A stretch of DNA of 38,647 nt from Streptomyces murinus. GTDB lineage: Bacteria; Actinomycetota; Actinomycetes; Streptomycetales; Streptomycetaceae. The notes under the pieces are model-generated. The model was given only the letters and a program-made list of their open reading frames with translations, did no database searches and was not told where the DNA came from. Every line of letters starts with the position of its first letter. Position 1 is the first letter of the stretch. The stretch is taken from positions 1-38,647 of the forward strand of contig NZ_MUNF01000006.1 of assembly GCF_002154555.1 (NCBI RefSeq), read 5' to 3'. Positions 15,503-22,887 of the stretch are shown one piece after another. A program made the translations under genes and the position numbers.

Positions 15503-16084
15503 TCATACCTCCCGCTGCTCGCTGACGAGGCCGACGATCCGGCGGCCGCCGTAGCCGGTGGCGATCAGGCCGAGGCCGTCGAAGAGCAGCGCGAGCGAGA
15601 AGAAGGCGCCGATGACGTACTGGCTGCTGCTGGGCCAGTGGGCGAGGACCAGGATGCCGAGCAGCAGGTCGAAGACGCCGAGCAGCAGGGTCCAGCCGAA
15701 CTGGGGACCGCGGACGACCATGCTGCCGACCATCCGGAAGAGGCCGGCGGACAGGAACAGCAGCGCGGCGAACATGGTGAGCGCGGCGGCGGCCGCGTGC
15801 GGCAGCCGGATGACGACGACGCCGGCCGCGATGTTCAGGGCGGCCACGATCACGCCGAGCCAGAAGTAGTTGGTGCCGCGGGCCTGGATCGCGTGCAGCA
15901 GTCCGACGATCCCGCCGATCAGCAGCAGCCAGCCGAACAGCAGCATCGAGGTGAGTGTGGCGACCCCGGTGTAGACGAGCCCGACGAGTCCGGCGAGGAC
16001 GAGGATCACGCCGAGCACCGCGAGCAGGCCGAACCCCTGGCGCATCGATGTCGCCCTGTCCTTGGGCTTGCGCGCCCTGGCCAT
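15503..16084 (-). CDS. HdeD-family (DUF308) membrane protein
   Basis: 193-aa protein with six predicted membrane helices in three pairs, the HdeD layout. Basic N-terminus (MARARKPKDRATSMRQ), then segments such as LLAVLGVILVLAGLVGLVY, MLLFGWLLLIGGIVGLLHA and FGWTLLLGVFDLLLGILVLA. In E. coli HdeD is linked to acid resistance; the role in Streptomyces is unknown. Strong GAGGAGG ribosome site. A 9-bp inverted repeat lies directly in front of that site. Confidence 0.88.
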   Translation of the reverse strand: MARARKPKDRATSMRQGFGLLAVLGVILVLAGLVGLVYTGVATLTSMLLFGWLLLIGGIVGLLHAIQARGTNYFWLGVIVAALNIAAGVVVIRLPHAAAAALTMFAALLFLSAGLFRMVGSMVVRGPQFGWTLLLGVFDLLLGILVLAHWPSSSQYVIGAFFSLALLFDGLGLIATGYGGRRIVGLVSEQREV

Positions 16085-16097
16085 CGCCACCTCCTCG

Positions 16098-16122
16098 GGA
16101 ATCGGCCGACTCCGCCGATTCC
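16098..16122. promoter_or_regulatory. Inverted repeat just upstream of the HdeD-like gene's ribosome site
   Basis: Perfect arms GGAATCGGC/GCCGATTCC separated by 7 bp, ending about 3 nt before the GAGGAGG of the HdeD-like gene. It could be an operator or an mRNA hairpin in the leader. Function is inference. Confidence 0.45.
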
Positions 16123-16165
16123 TCTTTGCGGGCATTCCCTCTTTATGTCCCCCTCGGGGGCGGTC

Positions 16166-16194
16166 TCGTAACTCCGGGGGCGGGCGGATAGCAT
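16166..16194 (+). promoter_or_regulatory. Candidate promoter for a leaderless crotonase mRNA
   Basis: TAGCAT at 16189-16194 lies 7 nt before the crotonase ATG, which has no ribosome-binding site; a weak -35 (TCGTAA, 16166-16171) lies 17 bp upstream. The geometry predicts transcription starting at the A of the ATG. Confidence 0.4.
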
Positions 16195-16201
16195 CCGGCG
16201 C

Positions 16202-16951
16202 ATGGAGCCCCAGCTGTCGCACCAGGTCACCGACTCCGTCGCCACGGTCGTGATCGGCAATCCGGCCAAGCGCAACGCCATGACGGCCGAGATGTGGCGG
16301 GCGCTGCCACCGCTGCTCGCGGAACTCGCGCGCGATCACGGGGTACGGGCGCTGGTGCTGACCGGCGAGGGCACGACCTTCTGCGCGGGCGCGGACATCT
16401 CCACGCTGCGGGGATCGGCCCATCCGGCGCAGGGGCTCGCGGTGGCGGCGGAGGAGGCGCTGGCCGCGTTCCCGAAGCCGACGGTGGCCGCGGTGCGCGG
16501 GTACTGCGTGGGCGGCGGGGTGCAGCTCGCGGCGGCCTGTGATCTCCGGCTGGCCGAGGAGGGCGCCCTGTTCGGGGTGACCCCGGCGCGGCTGGGCATC
16601 GTCTACGCCTCCTCCTCGACCCGTCGGCTGGTGTCGCTGGTTGGCCCGGCCACCGCCAAGTACCTGTTGTTCACGGCCGAGTTGATCGACACCGGGCGCG
16701 CGCTGCGCACCGGCCTGGTGGACGAGGTGCTGCCTGAGGGCGAACTCGACAAGCGGGTCGCCGAGTTGACGCGGACGCTGGTCTCCCGCTCGGGACTCAC
16801 CCAGGCCGCCGCCAAGGAGTTCGCGAACGGCCGCGAGGACCGGGACGCCCACTGGACGGAGCAGGCCCGCACCGCCGAGGACACCGCGGAGGGCGTGGCC
16901 GCCTTCCTGGAACGCCGCTCCCCGCACTTCACCTGGACCCCGCCCGCGTAA
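16202..16951 (+). CDS. Crotonase (enoyl-CoA hydratase/isomerase superfamily) without the usual catalytic glutamates
   Basis: 249-aa crotonase-fold protein acting on an acyl-CoA thioester. The CoA/oxyanion segments GTTFCAGADISTL and GYCVGGGVQLAAACD are clear. The two Glu of true enoyl-CoA hydratases are replaced: Gln in GGGVQLA and Ala in GVTPARLG. Hydratase activity is therefore doubtful; isomerase, decarboxylase, hydrolase or another crotonase chemistry is possible. ATG start appears leaderless. Divergent from the HdeD-like gene; no operon partner. Confidence 0.87.
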   Translation: MEPQLSHQVTDSVATVVIGNPAKRNAMTAEMWRALPPLLAELARDHGVRALVLTGEGTTFCAGADISTLRGSAHPAQGLAVAAEEALAAFPKPTVAAVRGYCVGGGVQLAAACDLRLAEEGALFGVTPARLGIVYASSSTRRLVSLVGPATAKYLLFTAELIDTGRALRTGLVDEVLPEGELDKRVAELTRTLVSRSGLTQAAAKEFANGREDRDAHWTEQARTAEDTAEGVAAFLERRSPHFTWTPPA

Positions 16952-17239
16952 GGCGCTCGCGCGGACGGCCTGCGGACAGGCGGGGCCGGGGCCGCCCGAC
17001 CGGCGCACGCTCTGTTACTCACTTTCGGGTGAGCGCGGGGGCGTGCAGGGGCGCGAAACCGCAGGAAGAGGGCGCATTCAGGGCATAAATGGTTGCTACA
17101 GGCGACTGTTACAGAAGTCCCTTATATCCGTAATGACGCCCGCGCGTCCCCCGTGTCGGCCGGGGTGCGGGCCGCAGGGTGTGGGCGTGCGGCCGACCGG
17201 TCGCCGAATGCGCACCACACCCTTGTGAAGGGGGACCTC

Positions 17240-17524
17240 GTGTCCGTTCTCGCCTCTGTCCGCAGACTGACCGCCGCCGGTGTCCTGGCCGCCGCCCTCG
17301 TGGGCGCGGCCGCCCTGCCGGCCGCCGCCGCGGGTCACCCGACGGCCCGTCCGCACCACGCCGTCACCACCGACGCGCGGCACTTCCCGTACCCCGGTGG
17401 CCGCTGGGGCCATGACCACCGCCGCGGCGGGGACCACCGCGGCGACGGCCGGCAGGGCGGCCACCGGCACGGCTGGGACGGCCGCTTCGGCGACCACGAC
17501 CGCCGCGGGCACCGCTGGCACTGA
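17240..17524 (+). CDS. Small secreted His/Gly/Arg-rich protein
   Basis: 94-aa protein. Residues 1-31 form a clear Sec signal peptide (basic SVRRLT, hydrophobic core, ALPAAAAG cleavage region). The mature part, about 63 residues, contains 12 His, many Arg, Gly and Asp and no Cys, in repeats such as WGHDHRRGGDHRG and FGDHDRRGHRWH. I do not recognise a family. The composition suggests extracellular metal or polyanion binding. GTG start with AAGGGGGA upstream. The 288 bp before it contain only a weak hairpin and AT-richer spots, with no promoter I can assign. Confidence 0.8.
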   Translation: MSVLASVRRLTAAGVLAAALVGAAALPAAAAGHPTARPHHAVTTDARHFPYPGGRWGHDHRRGGDHRGDGRQGGHRHGWDGRFGDHDRRGHRWH

Positions 17525-17561
17525 TCCGATCCACGAGTCGCCGTCGGCATCGGGGCTCGCC

Positions 17562-17593
17562 GGGGCCGGGCAGGACCTCTCCTGCCCGGCCCC
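17562..17593. terminator. Bidirectional terminator between convergent genes
   Basis: Perfect 14-bp stem GGGGCCGGGCAGGA/TCCTGCCCGGCCCC with a 4-nt loop, between the His-rich protein gene and the DJ-1 gene. Confidence 0.88.
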
Positions 17594-17619
17594 GCCTCGT
17601 GCCCGACGCCCCTTCGCGG

Positions 17620-18255
17620 TTACGACAGATCGAAACGGCCGCCCGCCCGCAGTTCCTCGACCAGGTGGGCGGGCGCCTTCTCCGGGGACCCGGCGTCGTA
17701 GGGCGGCTGCGGGTCGTACTCGGTCAACAGCTGGACGGCCTGGGCGTGTTCGTCGCCCGCGATCCGGCCGACCAGGGTGAGCGCCATGTCGATGCCGGAG
17801 GAGACCCCGGCCGCGGTGACGTACTTGCCCTCGGTCACCACCCGCTCGCCGGTGGGCCGGGCACCGTACTTCTCCAGCATCGGCAGCACGGTCCAGTGGC
17901 TGGTGGCGCGGCGGCCCTCCAGCAGCCCGGCGGCGGCGAGCAGCAGCGAGCCCGAGCACACCGAGGTCGTCCAGGTGCTCGTCGCGTCGGCGGCGCGCAG
18001 CCAGTCGAGCAGCACGGGGTTCTCCAGCTGGGCCAGGGTGCCGGGGCCGCCGGAGACGACGACGATGTCCGGGTCCGGGAGTTCGTGCAGGGCGCGGTCC
18101 GCGGTGAGGGCGAGGAAGCCGGTCTCGGTGCGGACGGCTCCGGCCCGCTCGGCGACGAAGGTGAGGTGCGCGTCCGGGAGGCGGCTGAGGATCTCGTAGG
18201 GCCCCACGACATCGAGGGCGGTGAAGCGGTCGTAGACGACGACGGCGATCTGCAC
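17620..18255 (-). CDS. DJ-1/PfpI family protein, isonitrile hydratase-like
   Basis: 211-aa single-domain DJ-1/PfpI protein. The nucleophile elbow is TTSVCSGSLLLAAAGLL (Cys100), followed by RRATSHW; AGVSSGIDMALTLV is the second family block. These resemble isonitrile (isocyanide) hydratase InhA and other class I glutamine-amidotransferase-like enzymes; the substrate is not proven. GTG start with AAAGGA upstream. It lies 36 bp downstream of a DJ-1/AraC regulator with the same domain, so the two are probably one transcript and one regulatory unit. Confidence 0.88.
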   Translation of the reverse strand: MQIAVVVYDRFTALDVVGPYEILSRLPDAHLTFVAERAGAVRTETGFLALTADRALHELPDPDIVVVSGGPGTLAQLENPVLLDWLRAADATSTWTTSVCSGSLLLAAAGLLEGRRATSHWTVLPMLEKYGARPTGERVVTEGKYVTAAGVSSGIDMALTLVGRIAGDEHAQAVQLLTEYDPQPPYDAGSPEKAPAHLVEELRAGGRFDLS

Positions 18256-18291
18256 GGCGGTTCCTTTCGGTTCGGTCGACGACGGTGGTCC

Positions 18292-19275
18292 TCAGTCGAC
18301 GGCGGCGGGGCGGAAGCGGCGCCGGTACTCCGCCGGGGCCGTGCCGAACGCCTTGAGGAAGGCGCGGCGCATGGCCTCGGGGGTGCCGTAGCCGCTGGCC
18401 CGGGAGATCTCCTCGACGCCGTCGGGGGTGTCCTCCAGCAGCCGGCGGGCGTGTTCCAGGCGGACCCGGTCGACATAGCGGCCGGGGGTCACGCCGGTCT
18501 CGTCGCGGAAGGCGCGGGCGAAGTGGCGGGGGGAGAGCGCGGCGCGGGCGGCCAGGGCGTCGACGCTCAGGTCGGTGTCCGGGTGCTCGGTGATCCACCG
18601 CTGCACGTCCCGCAGCGGCTCGCGCAGCGCGGTCTGGGCGGCCAACTGGACGCTGAACTGGGCCTGGTTGCCGGGGCGGCGCAGGAAGACCACGAGATGC
18701 CGGGCGAGACAGAGCGCGACATCCCGGTCCAGGTCCTCCTCCACCAGCGCGAGCGCGAGGTCGATGCCCGAGGTCACGCCCGCCGAGGTGGCGATGCGGC
18801 CGTCGCGGACGTAGATGGGCTCGGGGTCCACGCGCACGGCCGGACGGTCCTGCGCGAGCTGCTCGCAGTAGGCCCAGTGGGTGGTGGCCCGGCGGCCGTC
18901 GAGCAGTCCAGCGGCGGCGAGCAGGAAGGCGCCGGTGCACACCGAGACCAGACGCTCGGCGCGCGGGCCGTGGGCGCGCAGCCAGTCGACCAGCCGCGGG
19001 TCGGGGGCGTGGGTGCCCTCGCCGCCGGGGACCAGCAGGGTGTGCGGGCCCGCCGCCCCGGTGAGCGCTCCGGTCAGTGCCTCGGTCAGTGCCTCGTCCG
19101 GGACGAGCGTCAGTCCGCTGGAGGTGCGCACCGGGGCGCCGTCCAGGGACGCCGTGCGGATCCGGTACGTGCCGGGGGTGTGCGCCTCGGCCCCGGCGAA
19201 CACTTCGAGGGGCCCGGTGACGTCCAGGCTCTGGACCCCGTCGAAGACCACGAAGAGAAGGGTGCGCTGCGGCAT
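18292..19275 (-). CDS. GlxA-family transcriptional regulator (DJ-1 domain plus AraC HTH)
   Basis: 327-aa regulator. Residues 1-190 are a DJ-1/PfpI-like ligand domain with VSVCTGAFLLAAAGLL and RRATTHW, nearly matching the neighbouring enzyme. Residues 215-325 are an AraC/XylS DNA-binding domain (LAARAALSPRHFARAFRDE for the first helix-turn-helix, ISRASGYGTPEAMRRAFLKA for the second). Start at MPQRTLLF, preceded closely by GGGGA. A short in-frame tandem duplication gives ALTEALTGALTGA around residue 65. Likely senses a small molecule and controls the adjacent DJ-1 gene. Confidence 0.9.
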   Translation of the reverse strand: MPQRTLLFVVFDGVQSLDVTGPLEVFAGAEAHTPGTYRIRTASLDGAPVRTSSGLTLVPDEALTEALTGALTGAAGPHTLLVPGGEGTHAPDPRLVDWLRAHGPRAERLVSVCTGAFLLAAAGLLDGRRATTHWAYCEQLAQDRPAVRVDPEPIYVRDGRIATSAGVTSGIDLALALVEEDLDRDVALCLARHLVVFLRRPGNQAQFSVQLAAQTALREPLRDVQRWITEHPDTDLSVDALAARAALSPRHFARAFRDETGVTPGRYVDRVRLEHARRLLEDTPDGVEEISRASGYGTPEAMRRAFLKAFGTAPAEYRRRFRPAAVD

Positions 19276-19470
19276 GTCCCCGATTCTTCGGGCCCGGGCG
19301 GATGACCGCAATGACGAATTTCCCACCTTTTCTGCCATCGGGGACAGGCGCGGGGCGACGAGGTCCGGCGACGGGCCCGGCGCCCCGCCGTAAGGCGCCC
19401 TGATCCACGGTTGTCGGTGTCACCTGCCACAATTGCCGCGCAACCTCAGTGGAGAAGGCGGTACGGGATC

Positions 19471-21936
19471 GTGACGACACCCGGGTCCATCGAAGCAGGA
19501 TCCATCGAAGGCAGGATCGCCGAGGAACTCGGCGTACGGGAGCGGCAGGTGAAGGCCGCGGTCGAACTGCTCGACGGCGGTTCGACCGTGCCCTTCATCG
19601 CCCGCTACCGCAAGGAAGCGACCGAGATGCTCGACGACGCGCAGCTGCGCACGCTCGAGGAGCGGCTGCGCTATCTGCGGGAGCTGGAGGAGCGGCGGAC
19701 CGCGATCCTGGAGTCGGTGCGCGATCAGGGCAAGCTCACCGAGGAGTTGGCGGCCCGGATCCGCGGCGCCGAGACCAAGGCGCGCCTGGAGGACATCTAC
19801 CTCCCGTACAAGCCGAAGCGGCGCACCAAGGCGCAGATCGCGCGTGAGGCGGGCCTGGAGCCGCTGGCCGAGGGCCTGCTGGGCGATCCGTCGGTGGAAC
19901 CGCTGTCGGCGGCCGCCGCGTTCGTGGACGCGGACAAGGGCGTCGCCGATCCGGGGGCGGCCCTGGAGGGCGCGCGGGCGATCCTCACCGAGCGGTTCTC
20001 CGAGGACGCCGACCTGATCGGCGAGCTGCGCGAACGCATGTGGGTGCGCGGGCGGCTGGCCGCGAAGGTGCGGGAGGGCAAGGAGGAGGCGGGCGCCAAG
20101 TTCGCCGACTACTTCGAGTTCGCCGAGCCGTTCACCGACCTGCCCTCGCACCGCATCCTGGCGATGCTGCGCGGCGAGAAGGAGGAGGTGCTCGACCTCG
20201 TCCTGGAACCCGAGGAGGCGACCGACGGACCCTCCTCGTACGAGGGCATCGTCGCCCACCGCTTCGGCATCGCCGAGCGCGGCCGGCCGGGCGACAAGTG
20301 GCTGACGGACACCGTCCGCTGGGCCTGGCGCACCCGCATCCTGGTGCATCTCGGCATCGATCTGCGGCTGCGGCTGCGCACGGCCGCCGAGGACGAGGCG
20401 GTGAACGTGTTCGCGGCGAACCTGCGCGATCTGCTGCTCGCCGCCCCGGCCGGCACCCGCGCCACGCTGGGCCTGGACCCCGGTTTCCGCACCGGTGTGA
20501 AGGTCGCCGTGGTCGACGCCACCGGCAAGGTCGTCGCCACGGATGTGATCCACCCGCACGTCCCGGCCAACAAGTGGGACGAGGCGCTCGCCAAGCTGGC
20601 CCGGCTCGCCAAGGAGCACGCGGTCGAACTGGTCGCGATCGGCAATGGCACCGCCTCCCGCGAGACCGACAAGCTCGCCGCCGAACTCATCGCCAGGCAC
20701 CCGGAGTTGAACCTCACCAAGGTGATGGTCTCGGAGGCCGGCGCCTCGGTGTACTCGGCCTCCGCGTACGCCTCCCAGGAACTGCCCGGGATGGATGTGT
20801 CGCTGCGCGGCGCGGTCTCCATCGCCCGGCGCCTCCAGGACCCGCTGGCCGAGCTGGTGAAGATCGACCCCAAGTCCATCGGTGTCGGCCAGTATCAGCA
20901 CGACCTGTCCGAGGTGAAGCTCTCCCGCTCGCTGGACGCGGTGGTCGAGGACTGTGTGAACGGCGTCGGCGTGGACGTCAACACCGCGTCCGTGCCGCTG
21001 CTCGCCCGGGTGTCGGGCGTCTCGGCCGGGCTGGCGGAGAACATCGTGGCGCACCGGGACGAGAACGGCCCCTTCACCTCCCGCTCGGAGCTGAAGAAGG
21101 TGGCGCGGCTCGGCCCGAAGGCGTACGAGCAGTGTGCGGGCTTCCTGCGCATCCGCGGCGGCGCCGACCCGCTGGACGCCTCCAGCGTGCACCCGGAGTC
21201 GTACCCCGTGGTGCGGCGCATGGTGAAGACCTCGGGCCAGGAGGTGGCCTCCCTCATCGGCAACACGGGCGCGCTGCGCTCGCTGCGCCCTGCCGACTTC
21301 GTGGACGACACCTTCGGTCTGCCGACCGTCTCGGACATCCTCAAGGAGCTGGAGAAGCCGGGCCGCGACCCGCGTCCGGCCTTCAAGACGGCCACCTTCA
21401 AGGAGGGCGTGGAGAAGCTCTCCGACCTGTCCGCCGGGATGGTGCTGGAGGGCGTGGTGACGAACGTGGCGGCCTTCGGCGCGTTCGTGGACATCGGCGT
21501 CCACCAGGACGGCCTGGTCCATGTGTCGGCGATGTCCAAGACGTTCGTCAAGGACCCGCGGGACGTGGTGAAGCCGGGCGACATCGTCAAGGTGAAGGTC
21601 CTGGAGGTGGACATCCCGCGCAAGCGGATCGGGCTGACCCTGCGCCTGGACGACGAGGCGGCTCCGGCGGACCGCTCCGGCGGCGGCAGGCGCCAGCGCG
21701 GCGCCCGCCCGCCCCAGCAGCGGCAGGGCGGCCAGGGGCAAGGCCAAGGACAAGGCCAGGGTCAAGGCCAGGGCCAGGGCCAGGGCCAGGGCCAGGGCCA
21801 GCGGCAGGGCGGTCAGGGGCAGCGGCAGGGCCGTGGTGGCGGTGACCGGGGCGGACGGCAGGCGCCGGCCCCCGCGAACAGCGCCATGGCGGACGCGCTG
21901 CGCCGCGCGGGTCTGCTGAACCCGAAGCAGCGCTGA
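19471..21936 (+). CDS. tex: Tex-family RNA-binding transcription accessory protein
   Basis: 821-aa Tex/Spt6-like protein that associates with RNA polymerase and RNA. N-terminal HTH-like region ([19 protein letters not shown]), YqgF/RNase H-like domain starting near residue 330 ([16 protein letters not shown]), helix-hairpin-helix region about 500-560 ([12 protein letters not shown]), and an S1 domain about 655-725 ([21 protein letters not shown]). The tail (about 745-800) is a Gln-Gly run followed by a conserved-looking [15 protein letters not shown] end. GTG start chosen because the family begins just before [10 protein letters not shown]. The segment [10 protein letters not shown] at the start is a small duplication. 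Confidence 0.95.
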   Translation: MTTPGSIEAGSIEGRIAEELGVRERQVKAAVELLDGGSTVPFIARYRKEATEMLDDAQLRTLEERLRYLRELEERRTAILESVRDQGKLTEELAARIRGAETKARLEDIYLPYKPKRRTKAQIAREAGLEPLAEGLLGDPSVEPLSAAAAFVDADKGVADPGAALEGARAILTERFSEDADLIGELRERMWVRGRLAAKVREGKEEAGAKFADYFEFAEPFTDLPSHRILAMLRGEKEEVLDLVLEPEEATDGPSSYEGIVAHRFGIAERGRPGDKWLTDTVRWAWRTRILVHLGIDLRLRLRTAAEDEAVNVFAANLRDLLLAAPAGTRATLGLDPGFRTGVKVAVVDATGKVVATDVIHPHVPANKWDEALAKLARLAKEHAVELVAIGNGTASRETDKLAAELIARHPELNLTKVMVSEAGASVYSASAYASQELPGMDVSLRGAVSIARRLQDPLAELVKIDPKSIGVGQYQHDLSEVKLSRSLDAVVEDCVNGVGVDVNTASVPLLARVSGVSAGLAENIVAHRDENGPFTSRSELKKVARLGPKAYEQCAGFLRIRGGADPLDASSVHPESYPVVRRMVKTSGQEVASLIGNTGALRSLRPADFVDDTFGLPTVSDILKELEKPGRDPRPAFKTATFKEGVEKLSDLSAGMVLEGVVTNVAAFGAFVDIGVHQDGLVHVSAMSKTFVKDPRDVVKPGDIVKVKVLEVDIPRKRIGLTLRLDDEAAPADRSGGGRRQRGARPPQQRQGGQGQGQGQGQGQGQGQGQGQGQGQRQGGQGQRQGRGGGDRGGRQAPAPANSAMADALRRAGLLNPKQR
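21731..21801 (+). repeat. GGCCAR hexanucleotide repeat encoding Gln-Gly in tex
   Basis: About a dozen copies of GGCCAG/GGCCAA (and close variants) encode alternating Gly-Gln near residues 753-778 of Tex. The unit is a multiple of three, so copy-number changes keep the frame. Confidence 0.9.
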
Positions 21937-21952
21937 CCCGCTGACCGCCGCA

Positions 21953-21982
21953 GGGGCCGGAGCCGGCACGGGCTCCGGCCCC
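21953..21982 (+). terminator. tex terminator
   Basis: Perfect 12-bp stem GGGGCCGGAGCC/GGCTCCGGCCCC with a 6-nt loop, 16 bp past the tex stop. It is followed by about 2.5 copies of an 11-bp CCTCCGCATGC unit. Confidence 0.85.
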
Positions 21983-22157
21983 TCCGCATGCCCTCCGCAT
22001 GCCCTCCGCACCAGGAGATACCGGCTTAACCAGACTTTTCCCCGCATCGAGGGGTTTGACGCAAGGAAACGCACGAAGGGGGCACAGCGCCCACCCGCCC
22101 CCTCCACACTCGCTTCTGTGCACGTGACCGTGCACGCGAAGCAATGGGGAGGACTCT

Positions 22158-22826
22158 GTGTTCCGCACCACCAAGCAGCGCCTGGCGGCATGCACGGCCG
22201 CCGCCGTGGCCGCCGCGGCGGCCTCGTTCGCCGCTCCGACGGCGGCCACCGGCGCCGCGGCCCGAGGTGAGCTGACCTACGGCACCGTCATCCTGCTCCA
22301 GAACCAGTACGGCGGTGACGGCGGTTACCTCGACACCAACGGCGTCTCCAGCCAGCCGGGTGCCACCTACAACGTGAGCACCAACGACCGGCCCAACAGC
22401 CGCGGCCCGGCCACCTCGGAGTGGCGGGTCGTCTCCGCCACCGGCAAGGCCACCGGCGCCCGGGTGATCAGCGGTGATGTCGTCTACCTGATCAACCAGT
22501 ACGGCAGCCACCACACGTACCTGGACACCAATGGCGTCTCCGACCAGTCGGGCGCCAAGTACAAGGTCTCCGCCACCACCACCAAGGACCGGGGCCCCGG
22601 CACCGGCAAGTGGCACATCTTCGGCGTGCGGTCCTCGCCGAACGACGGGCACATCCGCACCGACGACATCGTGCATCTGCTCAACGACTACGGCTCCGCC
22701 AACGGCGGCTTCCTCGACACCAACGGCCGTTCCTCCCAGGGCGGGGGCGCCAAGTACGGCGTCTCCACCAGCCCCTACAGCGACCGCGGCACCGGAACCG
22801 GCTCCTGGAAGGTGCTGCACTCCTGA
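22158..22826 (+). CDS. Secreted protein with three internal repeats, likely beta-trefoil
   Basis: 222-aa secreted protein with a Sec signal peptide (about residues 1-35, ending in AATGAAA). The mature part is three repeats of about 55-60 residues, each with a V-x-L-x-N-x-Y-G start, a YLDTNG (FLDTNG in repeat 3) core, a G-A-x-Y/K-x-V-S segment and a G-T-G-x-W-x-V end. Threefold repetition of this size is the hallmark of a beta-trefoil such as lectins or fascin-like domains; this is inference. I recall similar repeats in cyanobacterial and actinobacterial proteins but cannot name the family. GTG start with GGGAGGA upstream. No enzymatic motif is visible. Confidence 0.85.
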   Translation: MFRTTKQRLAACTAAAVAAAAASFAAPTAATGAAARGELTYGTVILLQNQYGGDGGYLDTNGVSSQPGATYNVSTNDRPNSRGPATSEWRVVSATGKATGARVISGDVVYLINQYGSHHTYLDTNGVSDQSGAKYKVSATTTKDRGPGTGKWHIFGVRSSPNDGHIRTDDIVHLLNDYGSANGGFLDTNGRSSQGGGAKYGVSTSPYSDRGTGTGSWKVLHS

Positions 22827-22845
22827 TCCGACCTGACGCCATGAC

Positions 22846-22884
22846 CGCCGGGCCCCGGGGACGCCGTACCCCCGGGGCCCGGCG
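22846..22884. terminator. Bidirectional terminator between the secreted repeat protein and ABC-F genes
   Basis: Perfect 15-bp stem (CGCCGGGCCCCGGGG and its complement) with a 9-nt loop, between two convergent stops. Confidence 0.88.
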
Positions 22885-22887
22885 CCG

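Noticed and set aside
16952..17239. Riboswitch in front of the His-rich protein gene
   Set aside because: The region has a short hairpin (CTCAC/GTGAG near 17022-17034) but I could not match conserved elements of cobalamin, c-di-AMP or other known classes.
19420..22191. A 923-codon open frame antisense to tex, and similarly long frames opposite or out of phase with fadB, hpnE and others
   Set aside because: High GC makes stop codons rare in all frames. These products are rich in Arg, Gly, Pro and Ala with no domains, while the tex, fadB and hpnE frames carry clear motifs.
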